Below, in pieces: positions 10,427 through 18,707 of a stretch of DNA of 20,055 bases. The DNA comes from a virus, in the IMG/VR virus record IMGVR_UViG_3300031721_000056, positions 1 to 20,055 of that record. The stretch is one strand, 5' to 3'. Made by a program: the position numbers and the translations under genes. Below the pieces are notes generated by a model. That model saw nothing but the letters and a program-made list of their open reading frames with translations. It searched no databases and was not told the DNA's origin. The stretch's first letter is position 1; each line of letters opens with the position of its first letter.

Positions 10427-12601
10427 ATGAGTGAAGAAGAGAACGGTTTATTCGGAAACGCAGGTGAGATTTACTTTTCGCCAGTAGAAGGCGAGAGTGG
10501 TCTTGACCTGACCCTTGAAGAAGCTGTACGACTCAAATTTGTAGGCTTGGTAGAAGATCGTTTTGCACAAGCAGAAAGGGCCAGAGAGCATGATGAAGCT
10601 CGATGGCTCCAAGCCTACCATAACTTTCGTGGACTTTACGGCAAAAGCGTAAGGTTCCGAGAGTCTGAGAAGTCTAGAGTCTTTATTAAAGTAACTAAGA
10701 CTAAAGTCATTGCGGCTTTTGGTCAGCTAGTAGATGTTATCTTTGGTACAGGTCAGTTCCCGATAGGCGTTAAAGAAACCAAAGTTCCTGAAGGTGTTTC
10801 TACGTATAAACATTTAGATAATGCTCCTAGTATTGAAACTTCTGAACCAGAACAAAAAGAAGAAACGCCAGAAGAGGTTGTAAACCCTTTTGACGTAGGA
10901 TATGAAGGTGATGGTAAGGTTTTAAAAGCAGGAGCTACGTTCTCATCAGGTGAATCAGCGTTAGAAAATGCTTTAGACGAAGCAGGTGTAGCGTTTAAAG
11001 ATGGCCCTAACCCTGATCCACAGGCTTTACAGCTTGCTCCGGCTAAAGATGCCGCTAGACTTATGGAAAAACTAATACATGACCAGATCGAAGAGTCTAA
11101 TGGCTCTTCTGAACTGCGTAATGCGTTGTTTGAGTCTGCGTTGTTTGGCACAGGAGTTGTTAAAGGCCCATTTAACTTTAATAAAACTCTTAGTCGTTGG
11201 GAAAAAGACGAAGAGACAGGCGAAAGAACGTACAATCCGCTATCAGTACGTGTACCGCGCATTGAGTTTGTAAGTATCTGGGACTTCTTTCCAGATCCTA
11301 ATGCAACAACAATGGAAGACTGCGAATACACTTTTCACCGCCACAAAATGAACCGCTCACAGCTTAGAGGTCTAGCAAAGCTACCTCATTTCAACAAAGA
11401 TCAGATCCGCGAATGTTTAGTTATGGGATCTAACTACACTGAAAAAGACTATGAGACTGAATTGAAGGACAATCACCACACAGAAGAGTATGGTGATGGG
11501 CTTTTTGAAGTATTGGAGTACTGGGGCGTAATGGACGCACAATACGCTAGAGAAGCAGGAATGGAACTCCCAGACGAGGTAGACGATTTAGATGAAGTAC
11601 AGGTTAATGCTTGGGTTAGTAATGGCAAGCTGTTACGTGGGGTTGTTAATCCATTCACTCCGTACAGACTCCCATACAATGCCTTTCCTTACGAGCGTAA
11701 TCCTTATTCTTTCTTTGGTATTGGCGTTGCTGAGAATATGGACGATTCGCAACAAATAATGAATGGTCATGCACGTATGGCTATTGATAATCTTGCGCTA
11801 TCTGGCTCAGTAGTCTTTGACGTTGATGAGTCTGCCCTAGTAGGTGGACAATCTATGGAAATATATCCCGGAAAAGTGTTCAGAAGGCAGTCAGGAATGC
11901 AAGGTCAAGCTATTCATGGCATTAAGTTCCCTAATACAACACAAGAAAACTTGCAGATGTTCGATAAGTTCCGTCAGCTTGCAGATGAGCAGACAGGTAT
12001 ACCTAGCTACTCTCACGGACAGACAGGCGTACAGTCTATGACTCGTACAGCTTCTGGTATGTCGATGCTACTAGGTGCGGCAAGTCTCAACATTAAAACT
12101 GTAGTTAAGAACATAGATGATTTCTTGTTACGTCCACTAGGAAGATCATATTACCAGTGGAACATGCAGTTCTTTGAAGGCGAGTTAGCTATTGAAGGTG
12201 ATTTAGAAGTAAATGCAATGGGTACAAACAGCCTCATGCAAAAAGAAGTACGCAGTCAGCGACTAACAATGTTCTTACAGACTGCTCAGAATCCTGCTAT
12301 TGCACCGTTCGTTAAGATCTCTAAGATTGTAAGTGAATTAGCTTACAGCCTTGATCTTGACCCTGATGAGATCCTTAACGATCCAGAAGAAGCGGCAATG
12401 ATGGCACAAATTATAGGAGCGCAAAATGTTGGACAAGCAAATGGCGGCGAAGCTGTCGCCCCTGACGAACAACAGGGAGCTATGGGAGGCCCTCAAGGAG
12501 CATCTCAACAACCTCCGAACCTTGGAGCTACAGGCACTGGCGGTGGCAACATCGGAACTGGAACTGTACCGCAAGCAGGGGAGAGTGAGTTCTCTGGCTA
12601 A
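10427..12601 (+). CDS. Portal (head-to-tail connector) protein
   Basis: The 724-aa protein follows the terminase and precedes scaffold and capsid genes, the usual portal position. It has an N-terminal helical region with SRVFIKVTKTKVIAAFGQLV (about residues 83-102), an acidic low-complexity insert (about 125-195), and the portal core ending in a NIDDFLLRPLGRSYYQWNMQ helix region. These match large portals of short-tailed phages (P22 gp1-like or marine podovirus type). Its ring of 12 subunits forms the DNA entry channel. The last 60 residues are Gly/Gln/Pro-rich and non-conserved in appearance. From about residue 667 on, the DNA also encodes the 76-aa protein in another frame. The ribosome binding site is AAGGAAAAC. 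Confidence 0.88.
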   Translation: MSEEENGLFGNAGEIYFSPVEGESGLDLTLEEAVRLKFVGLVEDRFAQAERAREHDEARWLQAYHNFRGLYGKSVRFRESEKSRVFIKVTKTKVIAAFGQLVDVIFGTGQFPIGVKETKVPEGVSTYKHLDNAPSIETSEPEQKEETPEEVVNPFDVGYEGDGKVLKAGATFSSGESALENALDEAGVAFKDGPNPDPQALQLAPAKDAARLMEKLIHDQIEESNGSSELRNALFESALFGTGVVKGPFNFNKTLSRWEKDEETGERTYNPLSVRVPRIEFVSIWDFFPDPNATTMEDCEYTFHRHKMNRSQLRGLAKLPHFNKDQIRECLVMGSNYTEKDYETELKDNHHTEEYGDGLFEVLEYWGVMDAQYAREAGMELPDEVDDLDEVQVNAWVSNGKLLRGVVNPFTPYRLPYNAFPYERNPYSFFGIGVAENMDDSQQIMNGHARMAIDNLALSGSVVFDVDESALVGGQSMEIYPGKVFRRQSGMQGQAIHGIKFPNTTQENLQMFDKFRQLADEQTGIPSYSHGQTGVQSMTRTASGMSMLLGAASLNIKTVVKNIDDFLLRPLGRSYYQWNMQFFEGELAIEGDLEVNAMGTNSLMQKEVRSQRLTMFLQTAQNPAIAPFVKISKIVSELAYSLDLDPDEILNDPEEAAMMAQIIGAQNVGQANGGEAVAPDEQQGAMGGPQGASQQPPNLGATGTGGGNIGTGTVPQAGESEFSG

Positions 12602-12656
12602 TTTGCTACAACTGAAAGAACAAATACAAGAAGCCAAACAAAGAATTGAGGATTAA
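12426..12656 (+). CDS. Small helical protein overprinting the portal 3' end (76 aa)
   Basis: ATG 12426 has AGGAG at 6-nt spacing, an excellent start inside the portal gene, and the frame continues 55 bp beyond the portal stop. The product is helical and folded-looking: NNRELWEALKEHLNNLRTLE then LQALAVATSELELYRKQGRV and LANLLQLKEQIQEAKQRIED. I recall similar short proteins directly after the portal gene in marine phages, with an LxNxxELWxAF... start and an LYRxQGxxxxLxxL core. That supports a real gene, not a shadow. It may be an assembly or head-completion factor; no function is known to me. The overlap with the portal is 176 bp. Confidence 0.78.
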   Translation: MLDKQMAAKLSPLTNNRELWEALKEHLNNLRTLELQALAVATSELELYRKQGRVSSLANLLQLKEQIQEAKQRIED

Positions 12657-12659
12657 GAA

Positions 12660-14093
12660 ATGCAAGAATCTATGGATGACAAACGCTACAGAATGCAACA
12701 AGAAAAAAGACAAGGCAAGATGTATGGCGGTAGAGCAATGTATGCTGATGGTAAGGTAGTTAGAGTTGAAAACACTACAATTCAAGAGCTTGAAGAAGAT
12801 CCTGAACAATTTATGTCGTCTAAAGATGCTGAAGAACATCAAGAAAGGCTAGACCAAGAAGAAATGGATCGGAAGTTAGAAGAAGCTAACAGAAGATTTA
12901 AAGAAAATCAAACACAAGGGTTTATGTCTGGTGGCTCTATATTAAGTTCTCCTGAACGTGAAGAGTATGCGGGGGGCGGCATAATAAAATTAATTGTAGA
13001 GGCTGTAAAGAAAAGCAAGAGTGTTAAAAAAGGAAAACCACCTAAAAGAGCAGAAATACAAACAGCTATTAATGATGTCAAAGATAATAATTTTGATAAA
13101 CTTAACCAAATTTTAAAAAACAATAAGTCTGAACAGCGGGATTTAAGCAAGTTTGAAAACTATGCTACTGGCGGTGGGGGCAAAGGCGATTTAGATGCTT
13201 TTGTAACAAGCGTTTTAAAACCTGCAACTGAAAATCAAGAAAGAACTAAATCTTTAATACGAGCTACAAAAACTTCAAGAGATGATAAAGCTGTAACTGG
13301 AGTAGCAGGATTAGGAGCAGGAACATTATTAGGCGGTGCAGGGACTCTTGCAGTCATGTCAGACTCTGAAGAAGAAAGAATAAATCCTGAAGACTATCCT
13401 ACCTATAAAAAAGATAGTGATAGTGGAAAAGCTTTTAGAGAAGCTCAACGAAAAGCTAAAAAAGAAAAAGCAGAGTTTTTCGAATTTGAAGGTCGTGAGT
13501 ATAATGTACGCGAAGCTAAAAATGTAGGTGGAAAACTAAAGTACGCTGAAGGCTCTATGCTCATGCCTCCTGAAATGGAAATGGAAGACGAGATGCCTGA
13601 AGACACATACGACAACATCCCAGAAGATGAGAAAGAAGCGGCAGAAGCTTCACAGCTACCAGATGATGAGATGGAAGAAGACTACGTAGGCTATGTACTA
13701 GGCGAGTCTTTAGATACAGAAGAACAAGAATATTTAATGGGCGTTCTAGAAGGTGATGAACGTCTAAGTGGCATCTTTGATAAGGTTATGGATGTTGCAG
13801 GAGAGTTCTCTGGCGAAGGCGAAGTAAGTGGCCTTGGCACTGGAGTATCAGATTCGATTCCCGCAAGGTTATCGGATGGTGAATTTGTTTTCACCAAAAA
13901 GGCTACCGATCAAATGGGCGCTGATCAGCTACAAACTATGATGGACGAAGCTGAGAAAGCCTTTGATGGTGGTTATTTAATGAAGAAAGCATTTGGAGGT
14001 CTAACAAGCGAAGACGATATGGATTCGTATGATAGTGAAGAAGAGGTTAAGAAACAAATGATCTCTGCTAACCAAATGCCAAGTATACGATAA
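12660..14093 (+). CDS. Virion-associated protein with SDSIPARLSDGEFV motif (477 aa)
   Basis: ATG 12660 follows GAGGATTAAG. The protein is highly charged. The N-terminus has MYGGRAMYADGKVVRVE and a coiled coil (about residues 44-84). Short YA(D/G/E)G motifs recur (for example YAGGG near 103, YATGGGG near 168, KYAEGSM near 294). A Gly-rich hydrophobic segment AVTGVAGLGAGTLLGGAG lies at about 211-228. The C-terminal part has SGLGTGVSDSIPARLSDGEF (about 390-409), a motif I know from several phage virion-associated proteins of unclear role. The region coding residues about 104-285 is visibly more A-rich than the flanks. A head-internal or ejected protein is possible, not shown. Confidence 0.7.
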   Translation: MQESMDDKRYRMQQEKRQGKMYGGRAMYADGKVVRVENTTIQELEEDPEQFMSSKDAEEHQERLDQEEMDRKLEEANRRFKENQTQGFMSGGSILSSPEREEYAGGGIIKLIVEAVKKSKSVKKGKPPKRAEIQTAINDVKDNNFDKLNQILKNNKSEQRDLSKFENYATGGGGKGDLDAFVTSVLKPATENQERTKSLIRATKTSRDDKAVTGVAGLGAGTLLGGAGTLAVMSDSEEERINPEDYPTYKKDSDSGKAFREAQRKAKKEKAEFFEFEGREYNVREAKNVGGKLKYAEGSMLMPPEMEMEDEMPEDTYDNIPEDEKEAAEASQLPDDEMEEDYVGYVLGESLDTEEQEYLMGVLEGDERLSGIFDKVMDVAGEFSGEGEVSGLGTGVSDSIPARLSDGEFVFTKKATDQMGADQLQTMMDEAEKAFDGGYLMKKAFGGLTSEDDMDSYDSEEEVKKQMISANQMPSIR

Positions 14094-14099
14094 AGCTAC

Positions 14100-14186
14100 T
14101 TCAGTTCGCTGAACCCTTTATTATTTTTTTACCTAGAGGCCACCTTGAAGTATCAAGACCCTATATTACAAACGCGAGTAATATAG
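14100..14186 (+). promoter_or_regulatory. Three-hairpin leader ahead of the scaffold gene
   Basis: The 136-bp gap before the scaffold holds TTCAG-TTCG-CTGAA (14100-14113, a UUCG tetraloop), CTTGA-AGTA-TCAAG (14144-14157) and the perfect 9-bp CTATATTAC/GTAATATAG (14161-14186). A T7 run lies at 14124-14130, 10 nt after the first stem. GCCACCTTGAA occurs twice (14139, 14186). The gap may hold a weak terminator, an RNA-processing site or a translation control element for the scaffold-capsid unit. Confidence 0.55.
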
Positions 14187-14229
14187 CCACCTTGAAAGAC
14201 TAGCAAGCCCCAACAGGAGTGTGATCAAT

Positions 14230-15078
14230 ATGTCAACTGCAAACGAACAAATGGAAGAACCAACTGCGAATCCGTATAACTCTAAGAAGGCTTGGCACAC
14301 GCCAGATGCCCCAAGTAGAGGTAAAGCAGATACGCTTTTCTTTGAAGAACCCTCACAGGCTACCCGCTCTGCGGCCCCTGAACAAGTAGAAGAAGCTCCC
14401 AAAGGAAATACAAATTATAAAAAACGATACGATGACCTAAAGAAACACTACGATCAGAAGATAGCTGATTTTAAACAGAAAGAACTACAGCTTACAGCGA
14501 TGGCACAAGAAACGCAACCTGCGTATGCCCCGCCTAAGTCAACCGAAGATCTTGAAAGTTTTAGAGAGCAGTATCCTGATCTATATGAAACTGTAGAAAC
14601 CGTTGCACACTTACAAAGTGAACAGCAACTACAAGCTTTGAAAACTAAGATGTCTGTTCTTGAAGAACGAGAAGCAAACATCCAACGTAAAGAAGCGGAG
14701 ACTACACTGCGTTCTCGACATCCTGATTTTGAGGATATACGAGGCGATGACAAGTTTCACGAATGGGCTAAGGAACAACCAGAAGCAATTCAAGGTTGGA
14801 TCTATGAAAACCCAGACAATGTTTCATTAGCGATAAAAGCTATTGATCTTTATAAGATGGAAAATGGTATTAAGATTGGAAGTAAGCAGAAGACAAGAAA
14901 ATCACAAGCCCCCAAATCTTCAGCGGCAGACATGGTATCTACGAGAACTACTCAAATAGATTCCAAAGAGCCTAAGATTTGGTCACAACGGGAAATCACT
15001 AAACTGTCTATGGCTCAATTCGACAAGTATGAAGCCGATATTGACCTAGCTATTATGGAAGGCAGGATAGTAGATTAA
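14230..15078 (+). CDS. Capsid scaffolding protein
   Basis: This 282-aa protein lies immediately upstream of the major capsid gene and has scaffold-like composition: hydrophilic, helical and rich in Glu, Lys and Gln. NYKKRYDDLKKHYDQKIADF (about residues 62-81) and KTKMSVLEEREANIQRKEAE (about 137-156) predict coiled coils. The basic stretch KIGSKQKTRKSQAPK (about 217-231) and a C-terminal helix KYEADIDLAIMEGRIVD complete it; C-terminal helices of scaffolds usually contact coat protein. ATG 14230 is preferred because AGGAG (14215-14219) is 10 nt upstream; an in-frame GTG at 14221 is 1 nt from it. Confidence 0.82.
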   Translation: MSTANEQMEEPTANPYNSKKAWHTPDAPSRGKADTLFFEEPSQATRSAAPEQVEEAPKGNTNYKKRYDDLKKHYDQKIADFKQKELQLTAMAQETQPAYAPPKSTEDLESFREQYPDLYETVETVAHLQSEQQLQALKTKMSVLEEREANIQRKEAETTLRSRHPDFEDIRGDDKFHEWAKEQPEAIQGWIYENPDNVSLAIKAIDLYKMENGIKIGSKQKTRKSQAPKSSAADMVSTRTTQIDSKEPKIWSQREITKLSMAQFDKYEADIDLAIMEGRIVD

Positions 15079-15109
15079 ACATTATTGTCTTTTTTTGGAG
15101 TAACATAAC

Positions 15110-16099
15110 ATGGCTTTTAACACATCAGACGCTCTATTTGAGCAAAGCACAGACACAAACGGTAACTTTGGTAACTCAGTTACTGGTCAAACTAACAGCT
15201 TCTTCCTACCCTCAGTCTTTTCTAAGAAGGTTCTTAACTTCTTCCGTAAGGCATCGGTAGCTGAAGCAATTACCAACACTGATTACAGTGGTGAAATCAC
15301 AGGTTTCGGTGACTCTGTAAAGATCATCAAAGAGCCAGTAATCACTGTAGCCGCTTATGAGCGTGGCGCTGACGTAGCTCAGACTAAGCTGACTGACATT
15401 GAAACTACTTTGATCGTTGATATTGCTAACGCATTCAAGTTCAAAGTTGATGATATTGAAACAGCTATGTCTCACGTAAACTTTAAAGAAGTTGCATCTT
15501 CATCTGCCGCTTACGCTTTGCGTGACGCATTTGACGCAGGTGTAATTGCTAAGATGTTTGCAGGTGTTTCAGCTTCAAGCCCTAACCACATCCTTGGTAG
15601 CGATAGTGCTACTGACCTAGCCGCAGGAACTCTTGACGGCACTGGTAACTTGGACATTGGTTTCGGTTCTAACGAGCATGATCCTTTGGATGTCATGGCA
15701 CACATGGCGCGTCTTCTTGACGAGCAAAACATCCCAGAGGAAGGACGTTGGTTCTTGGCACCACCTAGCTTCTACGAGCAACTTGGACAATCTAGCTCTA
15801 AGTTAATGTCTGTAGACTTCAACGCCGGACAAGGTGGAATCCGCAATGGATTGGTATCTTCTGGTAAGCTACGTGGTTTTGATATGTACAAGTCTAACAA
15901 CGTACCTGCTACTTCTAATGCCGCAGGTCAGATCCTTGCAGGACACATGAGTTCTACTGCAACGGCTCAGACCATTACAAGCACTGAGGTTCTTCGTGAC
16001 CCAGATAGCTTTGGCGACATCTGTCGTGGTTTGCACGTTTACGGTGCTAAAGTTTTACGCCCTGACGCACTTGTTTCTGCGTTCTACGGTATCGACTAA
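15110..16099 (+). CDS. Major capsid protein
   Basis: This 329-aa protein follows the scaffold and starts at ATG 15110 after GGAG. It has features of short-tailed-phage coat proteins with the HK97 fold. These are an N-terminal FSKKVLNFFRKASVAEAITN segment (about residues 37-56), GDSVKIIKEPVITVAAYERG (about 68-87), and an amphipathic KFKVDDIETAMSHVNF helix (about 111-126) like the spine helix region. Codon choice is visibly biased towards C-ending codons (AAC, TTC) relative to neighbours, as expected for a highly expressed gene. About 415 copies per head are typical for T=7 relatives of this type. A hairpin follows the gene. Confidence 0.88.
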   Translation: MAFNTSDALFEQSTDTNGNFGNSVTGQTNSFFLPSVFSKKVLNFFRKASVAEAITNTDYSGEITGFGDSVKIIKEPVITVAAYERGADVAQTKLTDIETTLIVDIANAFKFKVDDIETAMSHVNFKEVASSSAAYALRDAFDAGVIAKMFAGVSASSPNHILGSDSATDLAAGTLDGTGNLDIGFGSNEHDPLDVMAHMARLLDEQNIPEEGRWFLAPPSFYEQLGQSSSKLMSVDFNAGQGGIRNGLVSSGKLRGFDMYKSNNVPATSNAAGQILAGHMSSTATAQTITSTEVLRDPDSFGDICRGLHVYGAKVLRPDALVSAFYGID

Positions 16100-16114
16100 G
16101 TAAGCAATTAGAGA

Positions 16115-16134
16115 AGGGGGTGTAAAAGCCCCCT
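16115..16134 (+). terminator. Hairpin after the major capsid gene
   Basis: AGGGGG (16115-16120), an 8-nt loop and CCCCCT (16129-16134) form a GC-rich 6-bp stem, followed by GATCTTTAAG. The weak T content suggests partial termination or protection of the capsid message 3' end, lowering expression of the tail genes relative to capsid. Confidence 0.5.
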
Positions 16135-16152
16135 GATCTTTAAGAGGTTATA

Positions 16153-16326
16153 ATGGCAATACTTGGAAGCAACACAAAGCCTGTGATGATACAAGGCAGA
16201 AGTAAAGGAAAGATACTAGGCGATACAGGAAGTTGGTATAAGCCAGAGAACAAAAAGAAATACGAAGATAACTGGGATGCTATCTTTGGAAAGAAAGAAA
16301 CTGAAACTAAATCAAAGGCGCAATAA
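16153..16326 (+). CDS. Hypothetical 57-aa late protein with KKYEDNWDAIF motif
   Basis: ATG 16153 follows AGAGG at proper spacing and the gene fills the gap between the capsid hairpin and the adaptor gene, with its stop 3 bp before the next start. The product is basic and polar: MAILGSNTKPVMIQGRSKGK, then GDTGSWYKPENKKKYEDNWD and AIFGKKETETKSKAQ. It has no membrane segment. The KKYEDNWDAIFGKK part matches EKYSSNFDAIFKYN of the early 60-aa protein at 992-1174. Position suggests a small virion or assembly protein; no named family is recognised. Confidence 0.72.
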   Translation: MAILGSNTKPVMIQGRSKGKILGDTGSWYKPENKKKYEDNWDAIFGKKETETKSKAQ

Positions 16327-16329
16327 GAT

Positions 16330-17100
16330 ATGGCAACAACTTACCTTGAACTAACTAATGAACTTCTTCGTGAACTCAATGAAGTTGCCTTAACTGCATC
16401 AACCTTTTCAAGTGCGTTAGGCGTACAGCAACACGTTAAAGACTCAGTAAATAGAGCTTACTTTGATATTATAACTCAAGAACCTCAATGGCCTTTCTTA
16501 TCTGTTGCAGAAAGTGGCACAGTAGATCCAATGTACGGAAACGTATTTGTTGAGACAGTTATAGGTCAGCGTTTCTTTGAGTTAAAACCTGCTAGTTCCA
16601 ATATTACAACCGACTACAGTTCAATAGATTGGGATAACTTTTATCTTACTACTGTAGGCGTATCTGGAGAATCTCCTCCGTACATAAGTCGCAACCTTAA
16701 ATTCTTAACAACTGAAGAATGGAAAGACTTTCGCAGAATTGGAGAGAACCTAGACGATGCAGACACACAAAACTACGGTGTTCCTTCTGCCGTTATTAGA
16801 AGCCCAGACTCACGTAAGTTTGGACTCAGCCCTATTCCCGATAAGGTATACCGCGTTTGGTTTTATGCGTGGAACCTTCCAACAAAACTAGTTGCTCATG
16901 GCGACACTCTAGTTTTCCCAGATTTGTATACTGGTGTTCTACAAGCTAGAGCTAGGTACTATATCTGGCAGTTCAAAGACAATCCACAGGCGGCGGCATT
17001 CGCATTAGATGATTACAAAAAAGGATTACGCAGTATGCGTTCTAACCTTATTGAGCCTACGCCTACATATATTAAAGATGATCGGATGAGGTATGTTTAA
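16330..17100 (+). CDS. Tail adaptor protein (T7 gp11 / SU10 adaptor-like)
   Basis: This 256-aa protein lies after the capsid and before the nozzle gene, the order of the short-tail assembly. Its N-terminus (YLELTNELLRELNEVALTAS, about residues 5-24) and the helical HVKDSVNRAYFDIITQEPQW (about 35-54) match adaptor (gatekeeper) proteins, which bind below the portal. The C-terminal half (PDLYTGVLQARARYYIWQFK then NPQAAAFALDDYKKGLRSMR) is also typical. The adaptor ring closes the portal and holds the nozzle. The stop overlaps the next start (TAATG), indicating coupled translation. The ribosome binding site is weak. Confidence 0.8.
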   Translation: MATTYLELTNELLRELNEVALTASTFSSALGVQQHVKDSVNRAYFDIITQEPQWPFLSVAESGTVDPMYGNVFVETVIGQRFFELKPASSNITTDYSSIDWDNFYLTTVGVSGESPPYISRNLKFLTTEEWKDFRRIGENLDDADTQNYGVPSAVIRSPDSRKFGLSPIPDKVYRVWFYAWNLPTKLVAHGDTLVFPDLYTGVLQARARYYIWQFKDNPQAAAFALDDYKKGLRSMRSNLIEPTPTYIKDDRMRYV

Positions 17101-18701
17101 TGGCCGCTTCACAACCCTTTGGTATCTCTTGTAGAGGCGGGTTAAACACCAACCTTAATCAGCTTGAAATGCTTGCTCAGCCCGGAGTTGCTACAGAGTT
17201 ATTAAACTTTGAAGTGAATCCAGATGGCGGGTACAGACGTATAAATGGTTACTCAGCTTTTGGATCTAATCGACCTAATGGTGGTGAAACTGTATTAGGA
17301 CTTAAAGTTTATGCAGACGGTGTAGTTGTTTGTAGCGGTACAGGTATTTTCTTTAGTGTTGATGGAGCAAGTTGGTTACAGTTAAACAAAGCAAGCGTAG
17401 CCAGTGGAGGAGACAACTTCACAACCTTTAGTAACCGTAGCGTAGATGCAAGAACTGGACAAGCCCAAGTAACTTTTACAATCTTTGAAGGTAACAGCGA
17501 CTACGGTCAGCTTATAATCACTGATGGGATAAACAAGCCTTTCTTATTTAATATGACAGGCACTGGTGGCTTAGCTTCTCGCACATTCTTTGCAGAAGAA
17601 GTAACAGTAGATGGAACAACATCTCCTACAGTATGTGTTATTCACGACAGTCACTTAGTTGTTGCAGGATCACCAAGCGCAAAGAACACAATCTTTTATA
17701 GTAATCTTTTAGATCCTAGTGATTTTTCTGGTTCTACAGGTGGAGCTATTGTACTTCCAGATCAAGTAGTAGGCATTAAAAGTTTTCGTAACGACTTAAT
17801 GATTTTCTGCCGCAACAGTATTCACAAGCTTATAAATATAAATAGTTCTACTAATATTGCAATAGTTCCAGTAACACAAAACGTAGGTTGCCTTAGCTCT
17901 CATAGTATTCAGGAGATTGGTGGTGACTTAGTATTCCTTAGCCCAGATGGTATTCGTTCAGTAGCAGGTACAGCACGTATTGGTGACGTTGAATTAGGAT
18001 CAGTAAGTAGGCAGATACAATCAGTAATAGCTACACTTGCAAACTCTGTAAACACCTTTACACTTACAAGCACAGTACTCCGCAGTAAGTCTCAGTATAG
18101 ATTATTCTTTAGTCAGGTAGGAGGTGGATCATCTTCTGCACTAGGAATTATTGGAACTTTAACACCTAACGGTTTTGAGTGGTCTGAAACAAAAGGAATA
18201 CAAGCAACAGGATTAACATCAGGATTTAACAAAGACGGTGTAGAAAATACATTCCACGGAGATAATAAAGGTTATATTTACAACCACGATACAGGAAATG
18301 CTTTTTCTGACTCAGGAATAGCTTTTAATATTAGCGCAAAGTATACTACACCCAATTATGACTTTGGAGACATTGGAACTCGAAAAACTTTATACTACGT
18401 AAAAATATCTGTTTCCCCTGAAGGACAGATACTCCCATCTTTAAGACTTAGATACGACTACGAATCTTTAGATATTCCACAGCCTCCAATATATCCAGTA
18501 GAGGGTATTCCAATTCCTTCGGCTTTTGGATCAGCAATATTTGCGGCGGCTACATTTGGTGGCAGTAAAGACCCAATGTTTAGACAGGCAGTAGAAGGCA
18601 GTGGACACGTAGCAAACTTTAGAATTACCAGTGATGACCAAAACGCACCCTATGCAATTAACGGCTTATACGTTGATTACGTCCCATCAGGCAGGAGATA
18701 A
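17100..18701 (+). CDS. Tail nozzle / stabilisation protein (P22 gp10 / T7 gp12-like)
   Basis: This 533-aa protein starts MAASQPFGISCRGGLNTNLN and continues MLAQPGVATELLNFEVNPDG (about residues 24-43) and YRRINGYSAFG, the N-terminal signature of phage stabilisation or nozzle proteins. The body is beta-rich with repeated strand-turn units, as expected for the beta-propeller of these proteins (for example IVLPDQVVGIKSFRNDLMIF then CRNSIHKLININS). It plugs the tail tube below the adaptor until infection. Translation is coupled to the adaptor gene by TAATG. The fibre gene follows after 6 bp. Confidence 0.82.
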   Translation: MAASQPFGISCRGGLNTNLNQLEMLAQPGVATELLNFEVNPDGGYRRINGYSAFGSNRPNGGETVLGLKVYADGVVVCSGTGIFFSVDGASWLQLNKASVASGGDNFTTFSNRSVDARTGQAQVTFTIFEGNSDYGQLIITDGINKPFLFNMTGTGGLASRTFFAEEVTVDGTTSPTVCVIHDSHLVVAGSPSAKNTIFYSNLLDPSDFSGSTGGAIVLPDQVVGIKSFRNDLMIFCRNSIHKLININSSTNIAIVPVTQNVGCLSSHSIQEIGGDLVFLSPDGIRSVAGTARIGDVELGSVSRQIQSVIATLANSVNTFTLTSTVLRSKSQYRLFFSQVGGGSSSALGIIGTLTPNGFEWSETKGIQATGLTSGFNKDGVENTFHGDNKGYIYNHDTGNAFSDSGIAFNISAKYTTPNYDFGDIGTRKTLYYVKISVSPEGQILPSLRLRYDYESLDIPQPPIYPVEGIPIPSAFGSAIFAAATFGGSKDPMFRQAVEGSGHVANFRITSDDQNAPYAINGLYVDYVPSGRR

Positions 18702-18707
18702 CCAGAC

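Noticed and set aside
10753-11331. 192-codon minus-strand frame within the portal gene
   Set aside because: It is a shadow of the portal frame; the product is Ser/Leu-rich and low in ordinary domain features, and the real gene is unambiguous.
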